From the NCBI GenBank assembly GCA_002482645.1, contig DLGJ01000007.1, positions 62,001-126,000 on the forward strand: DNA of 64,000 nucleotides. Reading direction: 5' to 3'. Below, piece by piece: positions 27,353-35,210 of this stretch. The position numbers were made by a program, and so were the translations under genes. Positions within the stretch are counted from its first letter, which is position 1. Each line of letters begins with the position of its first letter. The notes under the pieces are model-generated. The model was not told the DNA's origin and ran no database searches. It worked only from the letters and a program-made list of their open reading frames with translations. Origin of the DNA: Hyphomicrobiaceae bacterium UBA7697 (GTDB lineage Bacteria > Pseudomonadota > Alphaproteobacteria > Rhizobiales > Methyloligellaceae).

Positions 27353-28300
27353 ATGGCACGACGGCGTTTTGGCGGACGCAATGCGATCCGGAGCGTGTTC
27401 TCGATTTTGTGGATCGCCCTTGGGTGCCTTTCGGCCTTCTATCTCTTCACCCTGTTCACGGGCCAGACGTCCGCCGTCAGCCGCACCGCCGCTCCGGCAC
27501 CCGCCGGCCCTGCCCCGGCCGCGCAGGCCACTGCGGCGGCCGTCGCGCCGTCGGGTCCTTCCAGCGCCGAGGTGTCCGCGCTTCAGGGCAATATCCAGCA
27601 ACTCTCGCAACAGCTTGCCGCGCTCGACGGACGGCTGAAGCCCATCGAGAGCTTCATCGGCCCGGCCGCGAAGCTGCCGCCCTCCAATTCGGTGTCGACG
27701 TCCATGCCAGCGTCCGTACCCGCGGCACAGCCGAAACCTCAACCGGCACCGAAACCGGTCGTGCAGGCACCGCCGCCCCCGCCGAGGCCAGCACCCGCTC
27801 CGGAACCCGCGGCCGCACCAGCACCAAAACCGGAACCGCAAGCGGCTGCCGCACCTAAACCGCCGCAACAGGCCGCGCCTGTCGCCGCACCGCCGCCCGC
27901 AGGTCCCCCGCCGGCGTCATCGGCGCCCGCCGCCGCGGCCACGCCTCCGGCGCCCGAACCCGCCGCCCAAGCGGAGGTTGCCGAGGAGCAAGTCGACGTC
28001 GCCGCCATCGACCCGGTCGCGCTGCCGCCTGCGGCCAATGACGGCTCCACCCGCTACGGGATCGAAATCGGGAGCGTCGCCTCGCGCGACGAGCTACGGC
28101 CGCTCTGGCGGGAATATTTGACGAAACACGCGGCTCTCGTCGCCGGTCTGCAGCCGCGCCGGGTGCACGCGCCGGACAACAAATGGCGGCTGATCGCCGG
28201 TCCGTTCGCCAATGCGCAGGATGCCGAAGGCGCCTGTTCGCTGTTCAAGCGTGCCAACAGGCCTTGCGCCGCAACGGTCTATGCGGGCGACGCGCTTTAG
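27353..28300 (+). CDS. Membrane-anchored Pro/Ala-rich protein with C-terminal SPOR-like domain
   Basis: 315 residues. One N-terminal membrane anchor (SVFSILWIALGCLSAFYLFT, ~14-33) follows a basic cytoplasmic tip. A short coiled segment (SALQGNIQQLSQQLAALDGR) and about 130 residues of Pro/Ala repeats follow. The last ~80 residues look SPOR-like: TRYGIEIGSVASRDELRPLW, then KWRLIAGPFANAQDAEGACS. The extended linker would let the domain reach the peptidoglycan from the inner membrane. AGGAGG lies at good distance from the ATG. This is the second SPOR protein around the glm genes. Confidence 0.8.
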   Translation: MARRRFGGRNAIRSVFSILWIALGCLSAFYLFTLFTGQTSAVSRTAAPAPAGPAPAAQATAAAVAPSGPSSAEVSALQGNIQQLSQQLAALDGRLKPIESFIGPAAKLPPSNSVSTSMPASVPAAQPKPQPAPKPVVQAPPPPPRPAPAPEPAAAPAPKPEPQAAAAPKPPQQAAPVAAPPPAGPPPASSAPAAAATPPAPEPAAQAEVAEEQVDVAAIDPVALPPAANDGSTRYGIEIGSVASRDELRPLWREYLTKHAALVAGLQPRRVHAPDNKWRLIAGPFANAQDAEGACSLFKRANRPCAATVYAGDAL

Positions 28301-28384
28301 GAGATTCCGCTTCGGCGGCATGCCGCCGCGCAAGGAGACCATCGCCCACGCGCGGGCCCTCCGTTCGCGGGACGGACGCTCGCC

Positions 28385-29605
28385 TTACGGCTTCACTTTC
28401 TCGATCACCGGCTCCCGCTCCGCCCAACTCCGCGGAGCGACGAGGACGAAGTCTCCATCGACGATCTGCGTGAGCAGCATAGGCTTGGAGCTGTTTACGC
28501 CCCGGTCGTCGAACTTGATGGGGCCGAAGAACGTGAGGAGATTCGTTGTCGAGATCGCGTCGCGCACCTTCTCCGTTTCCAGGCTCTGTGCCCGTTTGAA
28601 CGCATCGGCGAACACATAAACGGCCGCCGCGGCCTGTGCCGATTCCGGTGACGGCTCGTAACCGTACACGCGCTTGTAGAGGCGCGTGAAATCTTTTCCC
28701 GTCCCGAACAGCGCCCCTTTGTAGCGCGCGGACTTGTTCCACTGCACGGGGCAAAACAGCAGCGGAGATGACTCCTTGCGGCCCTGCGCCAAGCGCGCCT
28801 GCACGCAATGGGTCGATGCGACCATGGGCACGTCGGCACCGGCCTGTTCGATCTGGCTGGTGACCGTCATGGCGGTGCTCTCATGTCCGGAAACCAGGAA
28901 CAGGTCGGGCTTGAGCGCCTTGACCTTGTCGAGCGTCGCGGACATGTCCCCGAAATCCTCGGGCAACTGATCGTCGATGACGCACGCGATTCCCAGACGG
29001 TTCGCATCCGAGAGGACCCCCTCGCGAACCTCCCGCGAGAACGCATCGTCCTTGGTGGCCATGGCGATGCTGAGGTCGTGCGTCCTCTTGCCGAACTTCT
29101 TGCTGAAGGCCGCCGCGAGTTCGAGTGCCGGAGTAAAAAATCCATCCGGGGCCGCCGTGACCGCGAAAGTATAGCGAGGACGCGGAGAACGGCGACTGCG
29201 TGTCACCGAATGCGCTTCGACCATCGGCACCTTGTTGAGTTCGACAGTCGACTGAACATTCTGGTTCTGGCCCACGCTGTAGGGACCGAGAATGTACTTG
29301 ACGCCATCCGTCTTGATTAGCTGTTCGATCAGCTGCTGCGCCCGTTGCGGGTTCGACTGATCGTCGTAATACAGCGCCGTCAGCCGATACTGCTTTCCGG
29401 CGATCTCGATGCCGCCCTTTTTATTGATCTGGCGAATGGCAAGGTCGTAACCGTTCTTGGTATCGGTTCCGCCGCGCACGTAACGTCCCGACATCGGCAC
29501 GGTGGTGCCGAGCGTGATCTCATCGTCAGCCGCAAACGCCGCTCCGCCGCCCGACATGGTCAGAGCAACGACCAGTCCGGCAACAACCCACCGGGAATTC
29601 CCCAA
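28385..29605 (-). CDS. Branched-chain amino acid-type ABC substrate-binding protein, orphan
   Basis: 406 residues with a signal peptide ending AAFA (~residue 25). The mature part begins DDEITLGTTVPMSGRYVRGG and has NGYDLAIRQINKKGGIEIAG and LTALYYDDQSNPQRAQQLIE, the type I periplasmic-binding (Peripla_BP_6, LivJ-like) fold. No livH/M/G/F genes are adjacent, so its permease is elsewhere or it works as a sensor. Start is TTG at 29605 with a GGGGG-type ribosome-binding site; no ATG fits the signal peptide. It ends convergently with the SPOR gene. Confidence 0.9.
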   Translation of the reverse strand: MGNSRWVVAGLVVALTMSGGGAAFAADDEITLGTTVPMSGRYVRGGTDTKNGYDLAIRQINKKGGIEIAGKQYRLTALYYDDQSNPQRAQQLIEQLIKTDGVKYILGPYSVGQNQNVQSTVELNKVPMVEAHSVTRSRRSPRPRYTFAVTAAPDGFFTPALELAAAFSKKFGKRTHDLSIAMATKDDAFSREVREGVLSDANRLGIACVIDDQLPEDFGDMSATLDKVKALKPDLFLVSGHESTAMTVTSQIEQAGADVPMVASTHCVQARLAQGRKESSPLLFCPVQWNKSARYKGALFGTGKDFTRLYKRVYGYEPSPESAQAAAAVYVFADAFKRAQSLETEKVRDAISTTNLLTFFGPIKFDDRGVNSSKPMLLTQIVDGDFVLVAPRSWAEREPVIEKVKP

Positions 29606-29736
29606 TTGGCCCCCGCTTATATATTGTTGAGCCCTCGACCGGACCGCATCTCACTCGGCACGCCGGGAACTGAGCCTACGCCGAATCCCCCGGCCGCGCA
29701 CCACTTTACGCACGTTCAAAAACGTTGCAACTCGGC

Positions 29737-30726
29737 CTAAAGTTGATCCGTATTAAACGTATCGCAAACTTGCAGTTGACCGCTCTGGAAGCCCCTGCGG
29801 AACCAGCGAACGCGCTGCGCCGAGGAACCGTGCGTGAACGAGTCGGGAACCACATAGCCTTGGGTCTGACGCTGGATGCGATCGTCGCCGATCGCGCTTG
29901 CCGCCTGTAGGGCCTCGTCGATGTCGCCAGGTTCGATGAGGCCTTTTTCGGCCTGCATCTGATGCGCCCAAACGCCGGCGAAGCAATCCGCCTGCAACTC
30001 CATCATGACTTGCAAGGCATTGCTGCCCCTGCTGCCCATCCGGCGCTTTGCCGCCTCGACCTTGTCGGCGATCCCCAGCATCTTCTGTACGTGATGGCCG
30101 ACCTCGTGGGCAATGACGTAGGCCTGGGCGAAATCGCCCGGCGCCCGGAACCGGTCCTTCAGTTCACGGTAGAAATCGAGGTCGATATAAACCTTCTCGT
30201 CCGCGGGGCAGTAGAAGGGCCCCATGGCGGACATGCCGGTTCCGCACGCCGAGCGGACCGCGCCGTCGAACAAGACGAGTGAGGGCTCGCGGTAACGGGC
30301 GCCGAACTGACGGAAAAGATTGTTCCAAACGTCCTCGGTCGTCCCGAGTACGACGGCCACGAACTTTTTCAGATCGTCCTCTGCGGTCGACTGGGGGCGC
30401 TCGATGCCGCCGTCGCCAGGCGCGGGCAGGTTCGTGGTCTGCGGCCCCCGCTGCTGCGGCAAGTGAATATCCGGGAACCCGGACCCCGGCTGGCCGCTCG
30501 GCCCGGACTCCTGCATGAGGGAGCCGGGATTGAAGCCGAAGAACAGGAACAGTCCGAGGATGATCAATATTCCCAGCAGGCCGATACCGCCGCCGCCTCG
30601 ACCGCCGCCTCCGCTCGAAGGAAAGCGCATGCCGCCCCCGCCCGGAAACGGAAACCGGAAGGCGCCGCCGCCGCTGCCCCGCCTATCCTCGATGTTTTGG
30701 CTCTCCCGCTGGCCACGCCACCGCAT
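29737..30726 (-). CDS. Neutral zinc metallopeptidase, YpfJ family
   Basis: 329 residues. The N terminus is Gly-rich (GGGAFRFPFPGGGGMRFPSS), then a single membrane helix (IGLLGILIILGLFLFFGFNP, ~50-69), then the YpfJ catalytic domain with YVIAHEVGHHVQKMLGI (HExxH zinc site) and MELQADCFAGVWAHQ, whose Glu is the third ligand. YPSLV/CGTG-type segments (LVLFDGAVRSACGTGMSAMG) match the family. The ATG at 30726 has AAGGA upstream and is preferred over a frame open 49 codons further. Substrates are unknown. The catalytic face is probably periplasmic. Confidence 0.92.
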   Translation of the reverse strand: MRWRGQRESQNIEDRRGSGGGAFRFPFPGGGGMRFPSSGGGGRGGGGIGLLGILIILGLFLFFGFNPGSLMQESGPSGQPGSGFPDIHLPQQRGPQTTNLPAPGDGGIERPQSTAEDDLKKFVAVVLGTTEDVWNNLFRQFGARYREPSLVLFDGAVRSACGTGMSAMGPFYCPADEKVYIDLDFYRELKDRFRAPGDFAQAYVIAHEVGHHVQKMLGIADKVEAAKRRMGSRGSNALQVMMELQADCFAGVWAHQMQAEKGLIEPGDIDEALQAASAIGDDRIQRQTQGYVVPDSFTHGSSAQRVRWFRRGFQSGQLQVCDTFNTDQL

Positions 30727-30967
30727 TGCGCTGTCCTTCGAAACGCTCCACCTATTCCGAGTCCATTTTGCATGCGTCCACCGAGGGCACAAGCTGCCTC
30801 GCGCCCGTTGCCGGACGGCGCCGTGCGCCGCCGCGCCGCGCCGGCCTTTCGGAGGCGCTACCGAACAGGTCAAACGGGTTGAGTTTTTCGCCGCAAATCT
30901 TTGTGGCTATTAAGCTAACTGACAACGAATCGTCACAGAACTGCCACAGGAACCCGCCATGCTCACG

Positions 30968-31055
30968 CTGCCCAGTTGAGTACAGTCTGGGCGGATAGTG
31001 CGTTCCGTGTAATGCGTACGAGCCTCGGCACTCCCCGCGCCGGGGCTCTTCTTTT
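30968..31055 (+). ncRNA. Candidate small RNA (hairpin plus terminator)
   Basis: An 8-bp stem (30968-30975 with 30987-30994, one G-U pair) closes an 11-base loop. About 25 bases later a 10-bp stem, GAGCCTCGGC with GCCGGGGCTC (one G-U pair), is followed by TTCTTTT. A terminator on the plus strand without a plus-strand gene implies a short transcript starting in 30880-30970. I could not find a convincing promoter, so confidence is limited. Confidence 0.35.
31020..31055 (+). terminator. Rho-independent terminator without a plus-strand gene upstream
   Basis: GAGCCTCGGC (31020-31029) with GCCGGGGCTC (31039-31048), one G-U pair, followed by TTCTTTT. Its 3' half (GCGCCGGGGCT) is shared with the terminator at 34089-34124. 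Confidence 0.7.
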
Positions 31056-31080
31056 GGGCACTCGGTTTTTGGGCACTCGG
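31052..31080. repeat. Duplicated 14-mer after a terminator
   Basis: TTTTGGGCACTCGG at 31052-31065 and 31067-31080, period 15. The first copy begins in the terminator T-tract. Confidence 0.75.
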
Positions 31081-31146
31081 TCAACGGACCGAGGCCGGTC
31101 ACGCAAACCGGATCGAGCGGCGTTGCCAATTGAAAGCCGGGGAGCT

Positions 31147-31524
31147 TTAGGGGTTGTCCGCCGGCGCCTCCGGCGCAGGCCGTTCGGACGTCTGGTCCGG
31201 GACCTCTTCATCCGGCGTCCCATCTTCGTCCGGCGTCCCATCGAGCAGCGGCTCGTCGATCATCTCGTCGGGAGGAGACATATCGCCGGTCATTCCCTCG
31301 GCGCCGATGGGCTCGCGGTCCGGTGGGGTTTCGTCCCTGGACTTGCCGGCCGCGGGGACTTCCGGCGCATGCCCGGCGCTTTGCGCCTTGTGCTCCGCCC
31401 CGTGATCGGCCGCGGTTTCACTGTCGCCCCCACCTAGAAACAGCGCCGCAATTGCAAAGCCAACAGCGATCGCCCCAAGGACGATCAGCAAATATGCCCG
31501 GCTCTGCGGGTTGTGCTGTGCCAT
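31147..31524 (-). CDS. Small membrane-anchored acidic protein
   Basis: 125 residues: one N-terminal membrane helix (AYLLIVLGAIAVGFAIAALF, ~10-29), then a Glu/Asp/Pro-rich tail of about 95 residues with short repeats (LLDGTPDEDGTPDEEVPD). No family recognised. GGAGGG lies eight bases before the ATG. It is third in the DUF3311 / sodium:solute symporter group, 101 bases after the symporter, and may be an accessory protein of it or simply co-transcribed. A much longer open frame that includes it (31147-33627) is an antisense-phase shadow of the symporter gene. Confidence 0.75.
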   Translation of the reverse strand: MAQHNPQSRAYLLIVLGAIAVGFAIAALFLGGGDSETAADHGAEHKAQSAGHAPEVPAAGKSRDETPPDREPIGAEGMTGDMSPPDEMIDEPLLDGTPDEDGTPDEEVPDQTSERPAPEAPADNP

Positions 31525-31625
31525 GTCGATCCCTCCCTCGCGCGCGCTCCTCTTTTCGCGGCGATCGTCATCTCCCGTGTAGCGCACACGGCCGCATGGC
31601 GAAAAGAGCGCCGGCCCGAGGGAGC

Positions 31626-33164
31626 CTATCGGCGATTCGACTCCGGGTCGAGAGCGCCGCGCTGCGGCCAAACGCGATCCAATACCGGGCTCAACGCAAT
31701 GGCGACCGCAAAGTTCACGACGACCGAATAGAGCGCCGCATAGCCGGGGATCGTCAGCCCGAACAGTTCGAGCGGGTAGATCGACGACACGAACCCCCGC
31801 GTCGCCGCCATGTAGGTTCCGACGGCCGTACCGATGGCCCAGCCCAACAGCAGCGCGCGGGCATTCAACCCACGCGCGAACAGCCCCAGCAGGATCGGCG
31901 GGAGGAGCTGGATGATCCAAATGCCGCCGAGAAGCTGCAATTGGATCGCGTAGCTCTGCGGGATGGCCAGAACAAAGACCACGGCGCCGACCTTCACGAC
32001 CAGCGAGACGATCTTGGCGACCTTGGCTTCCTGCGCGTCCGTACAATCCGGTCGCCAATACTCCTTGTAGATGTTCCGGGTGAACAGGTTGGCGCAGGCG
32101 ATCGACATGATCGCCGCCGGGACGAGCGCGCCGATGGCCACGGCCGCGAAGGCGACCCCGGCGAACCAGCTCGGGAACATGTCGAGAAAGAGCGCCGGCA
32201 CGGCGAAATTCGCGCCATACCGCTCGAAGCCCAAGGCGTATAGCGGATTCTTGTCCACGCCCGCTGCGATCGCCATGTAGCCCAGCAGCGCAATGAGCCC
32301 CAGCACGAAGGAATAGGCCGACAGGGCCGCGGCGTTGCGCCGGATCACGTGGCCGCTCGAGGCGCTCAAGATGCCTGTCATCGCATGCGGATAGAGAAAC
32401 AACGCGCAGGCCGAACCCAGCGCAAGGGTGATGTAGGCGGAGTAGTCGCCGAGCGATCCCGCCATCGGCGGGCGTAGCGTCAGTTTCTCCTCGGGAACGG
32501 CGTCGAAGATTGCGCCATAACCGCCGAGCTTGGCGGGGATGATGACGATCGCCGCGAATATGGTGACGAAGATCAGCATGTCCTTCACCACGGCGATCAG
32601 GGCCGGCGCCCGCAGGCCGCTCGTATAGGTGAAGGCTGCAAGGACGACAAAGGCGATGATGAGCGGAATGTGGCCGACAATGCCATGGGTGGGGAACCCA
32701 AGCGCGCCGATCACAACCTCCATGCCGACGAGTTGCAGAGCGATATAGGGCATGGTGGCGAGAAGTCCGGTCAACGCCACGGCGAGCGCCAGCAGCCGCG
32801 AATTGAAACGGGCCCGCACATAGTCGGCGGCCGTCACGTGACCGTCCCTCCGCGCGATGACCCAAAGCCGCGGAAACACCAGAAACAGGATCGGGTAGAT
32901 CATGACCGTGTAGGGCACGGCGAAGAAGCCCATCGCGCCCACCCCGAATACGAGCGCGGGTACGGCGATGAACGTGTAGGCCGTGTAGAGGTCGCCGCCG
33001 AGCAGAAACCACGTCACGATCGTACCGAAACGGCGGCCGCCGAGGCCCCATTCGTGGAGCTGATCGAGATCGGCCTTGCGCCATCGGGCGGCAATGAAGC
33101 CGATCCAGGTGACGAACAGGAATAGCGCCACGAAGACGATCGTGGCCGTCACGTCGAGAGTCAC
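31626..33164 (-). CDS. Sodium:solute symporter (SSS family)
   Basis: 512 residues with about 13 hydrophobic helices. Family features: TWIGFIAARWRKADLDQLHE, EWGLGGRRFGTIVTWFLLGG in the first loop, VTAADYVRARFNSRLLALAV, and NLFTRNIYKEYWRPDCTDAQ in the late cytoplasmic loop. Substrate not predictable; relatives move pantothenate, proline, acetate or other organic acids with sodium. GTG start, overlapping the TGA stop of the DUF3311 gene (GTGA), which indicates translational coupling. Confidence 0.93.
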   Translation of the reverse strand: MTLDVTATIVFVALFLFVTWIGFIAARWRKADLDQLHEWGLGGRRFGTIVTWFLLGGDLYTAYTFIAVPALVFGVGAMGFFAVPYTVMIYPILFLVFPRLWVIARRDGHVTAADYVRARFNSRLLALAVALTGLLATMPYIALQLVGMEVVIGALGFPTHGIVGHIPLIIAFVVLAAFTYTSGLRAPALIAVVKDMLIFVTIFAAIVIIPAKLGGYGAIFDAVPEEKLTLRPPMAGSLGDYSAYITLALGSACALFLYPHAMTGILSASSGHVIRRNAAALSAYSFVLGLIALLGYMAIAAGVDKNPLYALGFERYGANFAVPALFLDMFPSWFAGVAFAAVAIGALVPAAIMSIACANLFTRNIYKEYWRPDCTDAQEAKVAKIVSLVVKVGAVVFVLAIPQSYAIQLQLLGGIWIIQLLPPILLGLFARGLNARALLLGWAIGTAVGTYMAATRGFVSSIYPLELFGLTIPGYAALYSVVVNFAVAIALSPVLDRVWPQRGALDPESNRR

Positions 33165-33448
33165 CGGGCCGCTCCCGGGCCGCGCCCCGCACGGTCTTTC
33201 CCGCTCGCCTTACGGCCGCGTTTGTCGTCGGCGAACGCCTTGCGGCCTTCGAGGACGTACACGCCCACCACCACCGCCGCACCCGCGAGGATCGCTGCGA
33301 GCTGGTACCAGTAGAAGAACGGGATCCCTCCAAGCGCCGGCTCGATCCGATTGTAGAACGGCACCCAGGCCACGAGCGCGAACGGAATGAGCAGCAAGAG
33401 CCGTGGCCAATATCGCCAAAGACTCGCATTCGCCGCCTTGCGCGCCAT
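33161..33448 (-). CDS. DUF3311 small membrane protein, symporter partner
   Basis: 95 residues with two membrane segments: WPRLLLLIPFALVAWVPFYN and FYWYQLAAILAGAAVVVGVY, followed by a basic tail. DUF3311 proteins are commonly encoded directly ahead of a sodium:solute symporter, as here (4-base overlap), comparable to the YhdT-PanF pair of E. coli. Start ATG at 33448 has GAGGGAG upstream. Likely a small subunit or stabiliser of the symporter. Confidence 0.88.
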   Translation of the reverse strand: MARKAANASLWRYWPRLLLLIPFALVAWVPFYNRIEPALGGIPFFYWYQLAAILAGAAVVVGVYVLEGRKAFADDKRGRKASGKDRAGRGPGAAR

Positions 33449-33643
33449 GATTCGCTCCCTCGTCCCGCATCCGGGCAGCAACCCGAAGCCGGACGGGACC
33501 ATACTGAATGGTTGAGCGGCTTGCGACGGCCAATTTCGCGCATTTGCCCGGCTGGAGCGCGCCTCGCGGCGAAAGATTTTCCCCAAGGGGAGCTTGCCGG
33601 TTGACCTTGGGGCGCCTCGCGGCCCATATGGACGCCGTTGTGA

Positions 33644-33716
33644 GAGCGCGTAGCTCAGCCGGTAGAGCATCTGACTTTTAATCAGAGGGTCCTGGGTTCG
33701 AGTCCCAGCGCGCTCA
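33644..33716 (+). tRNA. tRNA-Lys (anticodon UUU)
   Basis: 73 bases folding as a full cloverleaf. The acceptor stem is GAGCGCG with CGCGCTC, and the D arm contains AGCTCAGCCGGTAGAGC. The anticodon stem TCTGA/TCAGA closes the loop CTTTTAA with anticodon TTT, and the T arm is CTGGG TTCGAGT CCCAG. The 3' CCA is not encoded (CAC follows the discriminator A). Confidence 0.97.
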
Positions 33717-34042
33717 CAAACGAAATCAAGGACTTAGTCCGATGAAGACGGGAACAAGCGGGGAACACGCCTAGGCTTTGTAGACCCTAAAGGGGTCTAC
33801 AATGTAGACTTTGCTCCCCGCGTTCCGCTCCCGTTCCTTGGCTCTTGCCGGCACGATCGCCGGTCTCGTTTCAGCGCGGCGGACGGCCCGCTCCCACCTT
33901 TCCCAACTTGTTCGGCACATTGCGGTTGCGGCCGGCGGTAGTTTCCGGGGCGCGTCCGGGCGCAAGTAGCGCTGCGACAAACTGCACCTCTAGATTGCCT
34001 ATTTGTAATGATCTCCCGGTACGGACAGTCCTATAATTCCTT
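33717..34042. other. Region after tRNA-Lys with a perfect inverted repeat
   Basis: No gene supported. TGTAGACCC (33779-33787) and GGGTCTACA (33793-33801) form a 9-bp perfect stem with a 5-base loop, but no T-tract follows, so it is more likely a protein site or processing structure than a terminator. tRNA 3' flanks are frequent integration targets; no integrase is present here. Confidence 0.4.
34032..34037 (+). promoter_or_regulatory. -10 element of the candidate small RNA
   Basis: A perfect TATAAT hexamer, rare in such GC-rich DNA, seven bases ahead of the predicted RNA start. The nearest -35-like element, TTGTAA at 34003-34008, is 23 bases away, which is too far for a standard promoter, so the -35 part remains unclear. 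Confidence 0.5.
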
Positions 34043-34043
34043 A

Positions 34044-34124
34044 TCTGACGGGTCCCTCCTCCCCCCGATCCCGTCAGTGCCCCAAGACAGCCCCGGAGCC
34101 CCCCAGCGCCGGGGCTTCCTTTTT
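34044..34124 (+). ncRNA. Candidate trans-acting small RNA with anti-Shine-Dalgarno loop (alpha-r14-like)
   Basis: Predicted transcript of about 80 nt. Its first hairpin has an 8-bp stem, CTGACGGG (34045-34052) with CCCGTCAG (34070-34077), presenting a 17-base C/U-rich loop that contains CCTCCTCCC (34055-34063). This nonamer is the ultraconserved unpaired motif of the alpha-r14 sRNA family of Hyphomicrobiales and also of the Rhodobacter CcsR RNAs, where it pairs with ribosome-binding sites. A second stem, AGCCCCGG with CCGGGGCT, is followed by a T-tract and ends the RNA. A TATAAT lies just upstream. The motif match is seen; function and family membership are inferred. Confidence 0.65.
34089..34124 (+). 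terminator. Rho-independent terminator of the small RNA
   Basis: AGCCCCGG (34089-34096) pairs with CCGGGGCT (34109-34116), followed by TCCTTTTT. The T-tract is part of a 20-nt-period duplication: TTTTGTGGCGGACCT at 34121-34135 and 34141-34155. Confidence 0.8.
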
Positions 34125-34155
34125 GTGGCGGACCTTCGGCTTTTGTGGCGGACCT
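34121..34155. repeat. Duplicated 15-mer after the small-RNA terminator
   Basis: TTTTGTGGCGGACCT occurs at 34121-34135 and 34141-34155, five bases apart. It repeats the terminator T-tract, as does the duplication after the terminator at 31020-31055. Confidence 0.7.
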
Positions 34156-34268
34156 GCCGCTTCCGCTCGTGAAAAAGGGCGGAGCCCATTCGGACACCGC
34201 CCCCCTATTCCTTCAACGAATTTCTACCGCCGCGTATGGATCGCGCGCGCGCTAGAAATCGGCCACCG

Positions 34269-34565
34269 TTAGTTCCCGCGAGCGACGGTGCCCTTCACAA
34301 GGCCCTTGGAGCACGCCTTCTTGAACTCCTTCTTGGTGATGACGCCGTCCCGATTACCGTCGGCCATCTTCCAGTTCACGATGAAGGGGCCGGCATTCCG
34401 GCGAGTCAGATAATCGCCATCACCGACAGCGGCTTTCCAAACCACTCGGCAGTCCTTCTTGTTCAAAACCGCCGAGGGGCGACCGGAACTCATCGTTGCA
34501 GCGGACGCGTAGCCCGTGACAAGCAATGCTGCCACCCCGAACACGATCCCGACCGTCTTTTTCAT
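34269..34565 (-). CDS. Small exported EF-hand protein
   Basis: 98 residues with a signal peptide (TVGIVFGVAALLVTGYASA, ~4-22). Near residue 70 the loop DGNRDGVITKKEF matches the EF-hand calcium-binding loop (D-x-N-x-D-G-x-I-x-x-x-E). Two cysteines (DCRVVW and KACSKG) could form a disulfide. It is therefore a likely periplasmic calcium-binding protein of unknown role. ATG at 34565 with a GGAGGA ribosome-binding site. Monocistronic. Confidence 0.8.
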   Translation of the reverse strand: MKKTVGIVFGVAALLVTGYASAATMSSGRPSAVLNKKDCRVVWKAAVGDGDYLTRRNAGPFIVNWKMADGNRDGVITKKEFKKACSKGLVKGTVARGN

Positions 34566-35049
34566 TGCTCTCCTCCTTTGCCCAGATCGCTTCGTTTTCT
34601 AGCTGCACCGCTGGGCAGTACGTCGGCAGCCAACGACTATCAATTAGGCAGACACCGAAGGGTTGCAAGGTCCCGGCGCAGCCACTTGAGAGATATTTCT
34701 GCGTCTTAGGCGCAATTATGGCAGCGAAAATTACCGAGCAACGCCCGGTTCGATCGCAGATTGGTTGCGAGACCTCGCAGCCCGGCGCGGCCGGCCGATT
34801 TCCGGCACTCTTTTGACGGGAATCGCAGAGGTCCTTTGTCCGCGTCCGTTCCCGCGCTCGGCGTCATCGTGTTTTTCCCCCGCCAAGCAGGTGAAATCCC
34901 GGGAAAAATCCGCGCATTCCAGGGCTCCGGCAGGCGGCGTTTCGCTGTATCACTTTGCGCCAAACCGTGGCCAAAACATCACAGCATTTCCCGTCAAAGG
35001 CCGATATAGTCACCTTCAGAATCGACAGAAAGAAATGGGGGACCAACCA
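34566..35049. other. Intergenic region, nothing recognised
   Basis: About 480 bases between the EF-hand gene and the small lipoprotein gene, divergent. Should contain both promoters. Open frames here are short and atypical. No hairpin with a T-tract, no operator recognised. Confidence 0.35.
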
Positions 35050-35160
35050 ATGCGTCTGCTTATTGCTACTGCTATCATCATCTCTGCCACGATCGGCCTG
35101 GGCGGCTGCTTCGGCCATCATGAGAAGGCCGTTGTCGTCGAGCCGTTGAAGCTCGGCTAA
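35050..35160 (+). CDS. Very small lipoprotein
   Basis: 36 residues: MRLLIATAIIISATIGLGGC is a type II signal peptide with lipobox LGGC, leaving a mature lipopeptide of 17 residues beginning at the Cys (CFGHHEKAVVVEPLKLG). GGGGGA lies eight bases before the ATG at 35050; another ATG at 35035 overlaps that site and is less likely. Followed by a strong terminator. No family recognised; similar tiny lipoproteins are common and poorly annotated. Confidence 0.7.
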   Translation: MRLLIATAIIISATIGLGGCFGHHEKAVVVEPLKLG

Positions 35161-35210
35161 GCAATCGTGACGACGAGATAGCGCTTCAAACTATCTCTCC
35201 GGCAATTGCC

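Larger units (their letters stand above)
30727..31146. other. Intergenic region with a rightward hairpin-terminator unit
   Basis: No protein gene supported. The plus strand carries a hairpin (30968-30994) followed by a strong rho-independent terminator (31020-31055), although no plus-strand gene lies upstream: the flanking genes are both leftward. The terminator is followed at once by a tandem duplication of TTTTGGGCACTCGG (31052-31065 and 31067-31080). Confidence 0.45.

Noticed and set aside
31525..33627. Long minus frame in a different phase over the symporter gene
   Set aside because: Only its last 125 codons (31147-31524) form a credible protein; the rest is out of phase with the SSS transporter.
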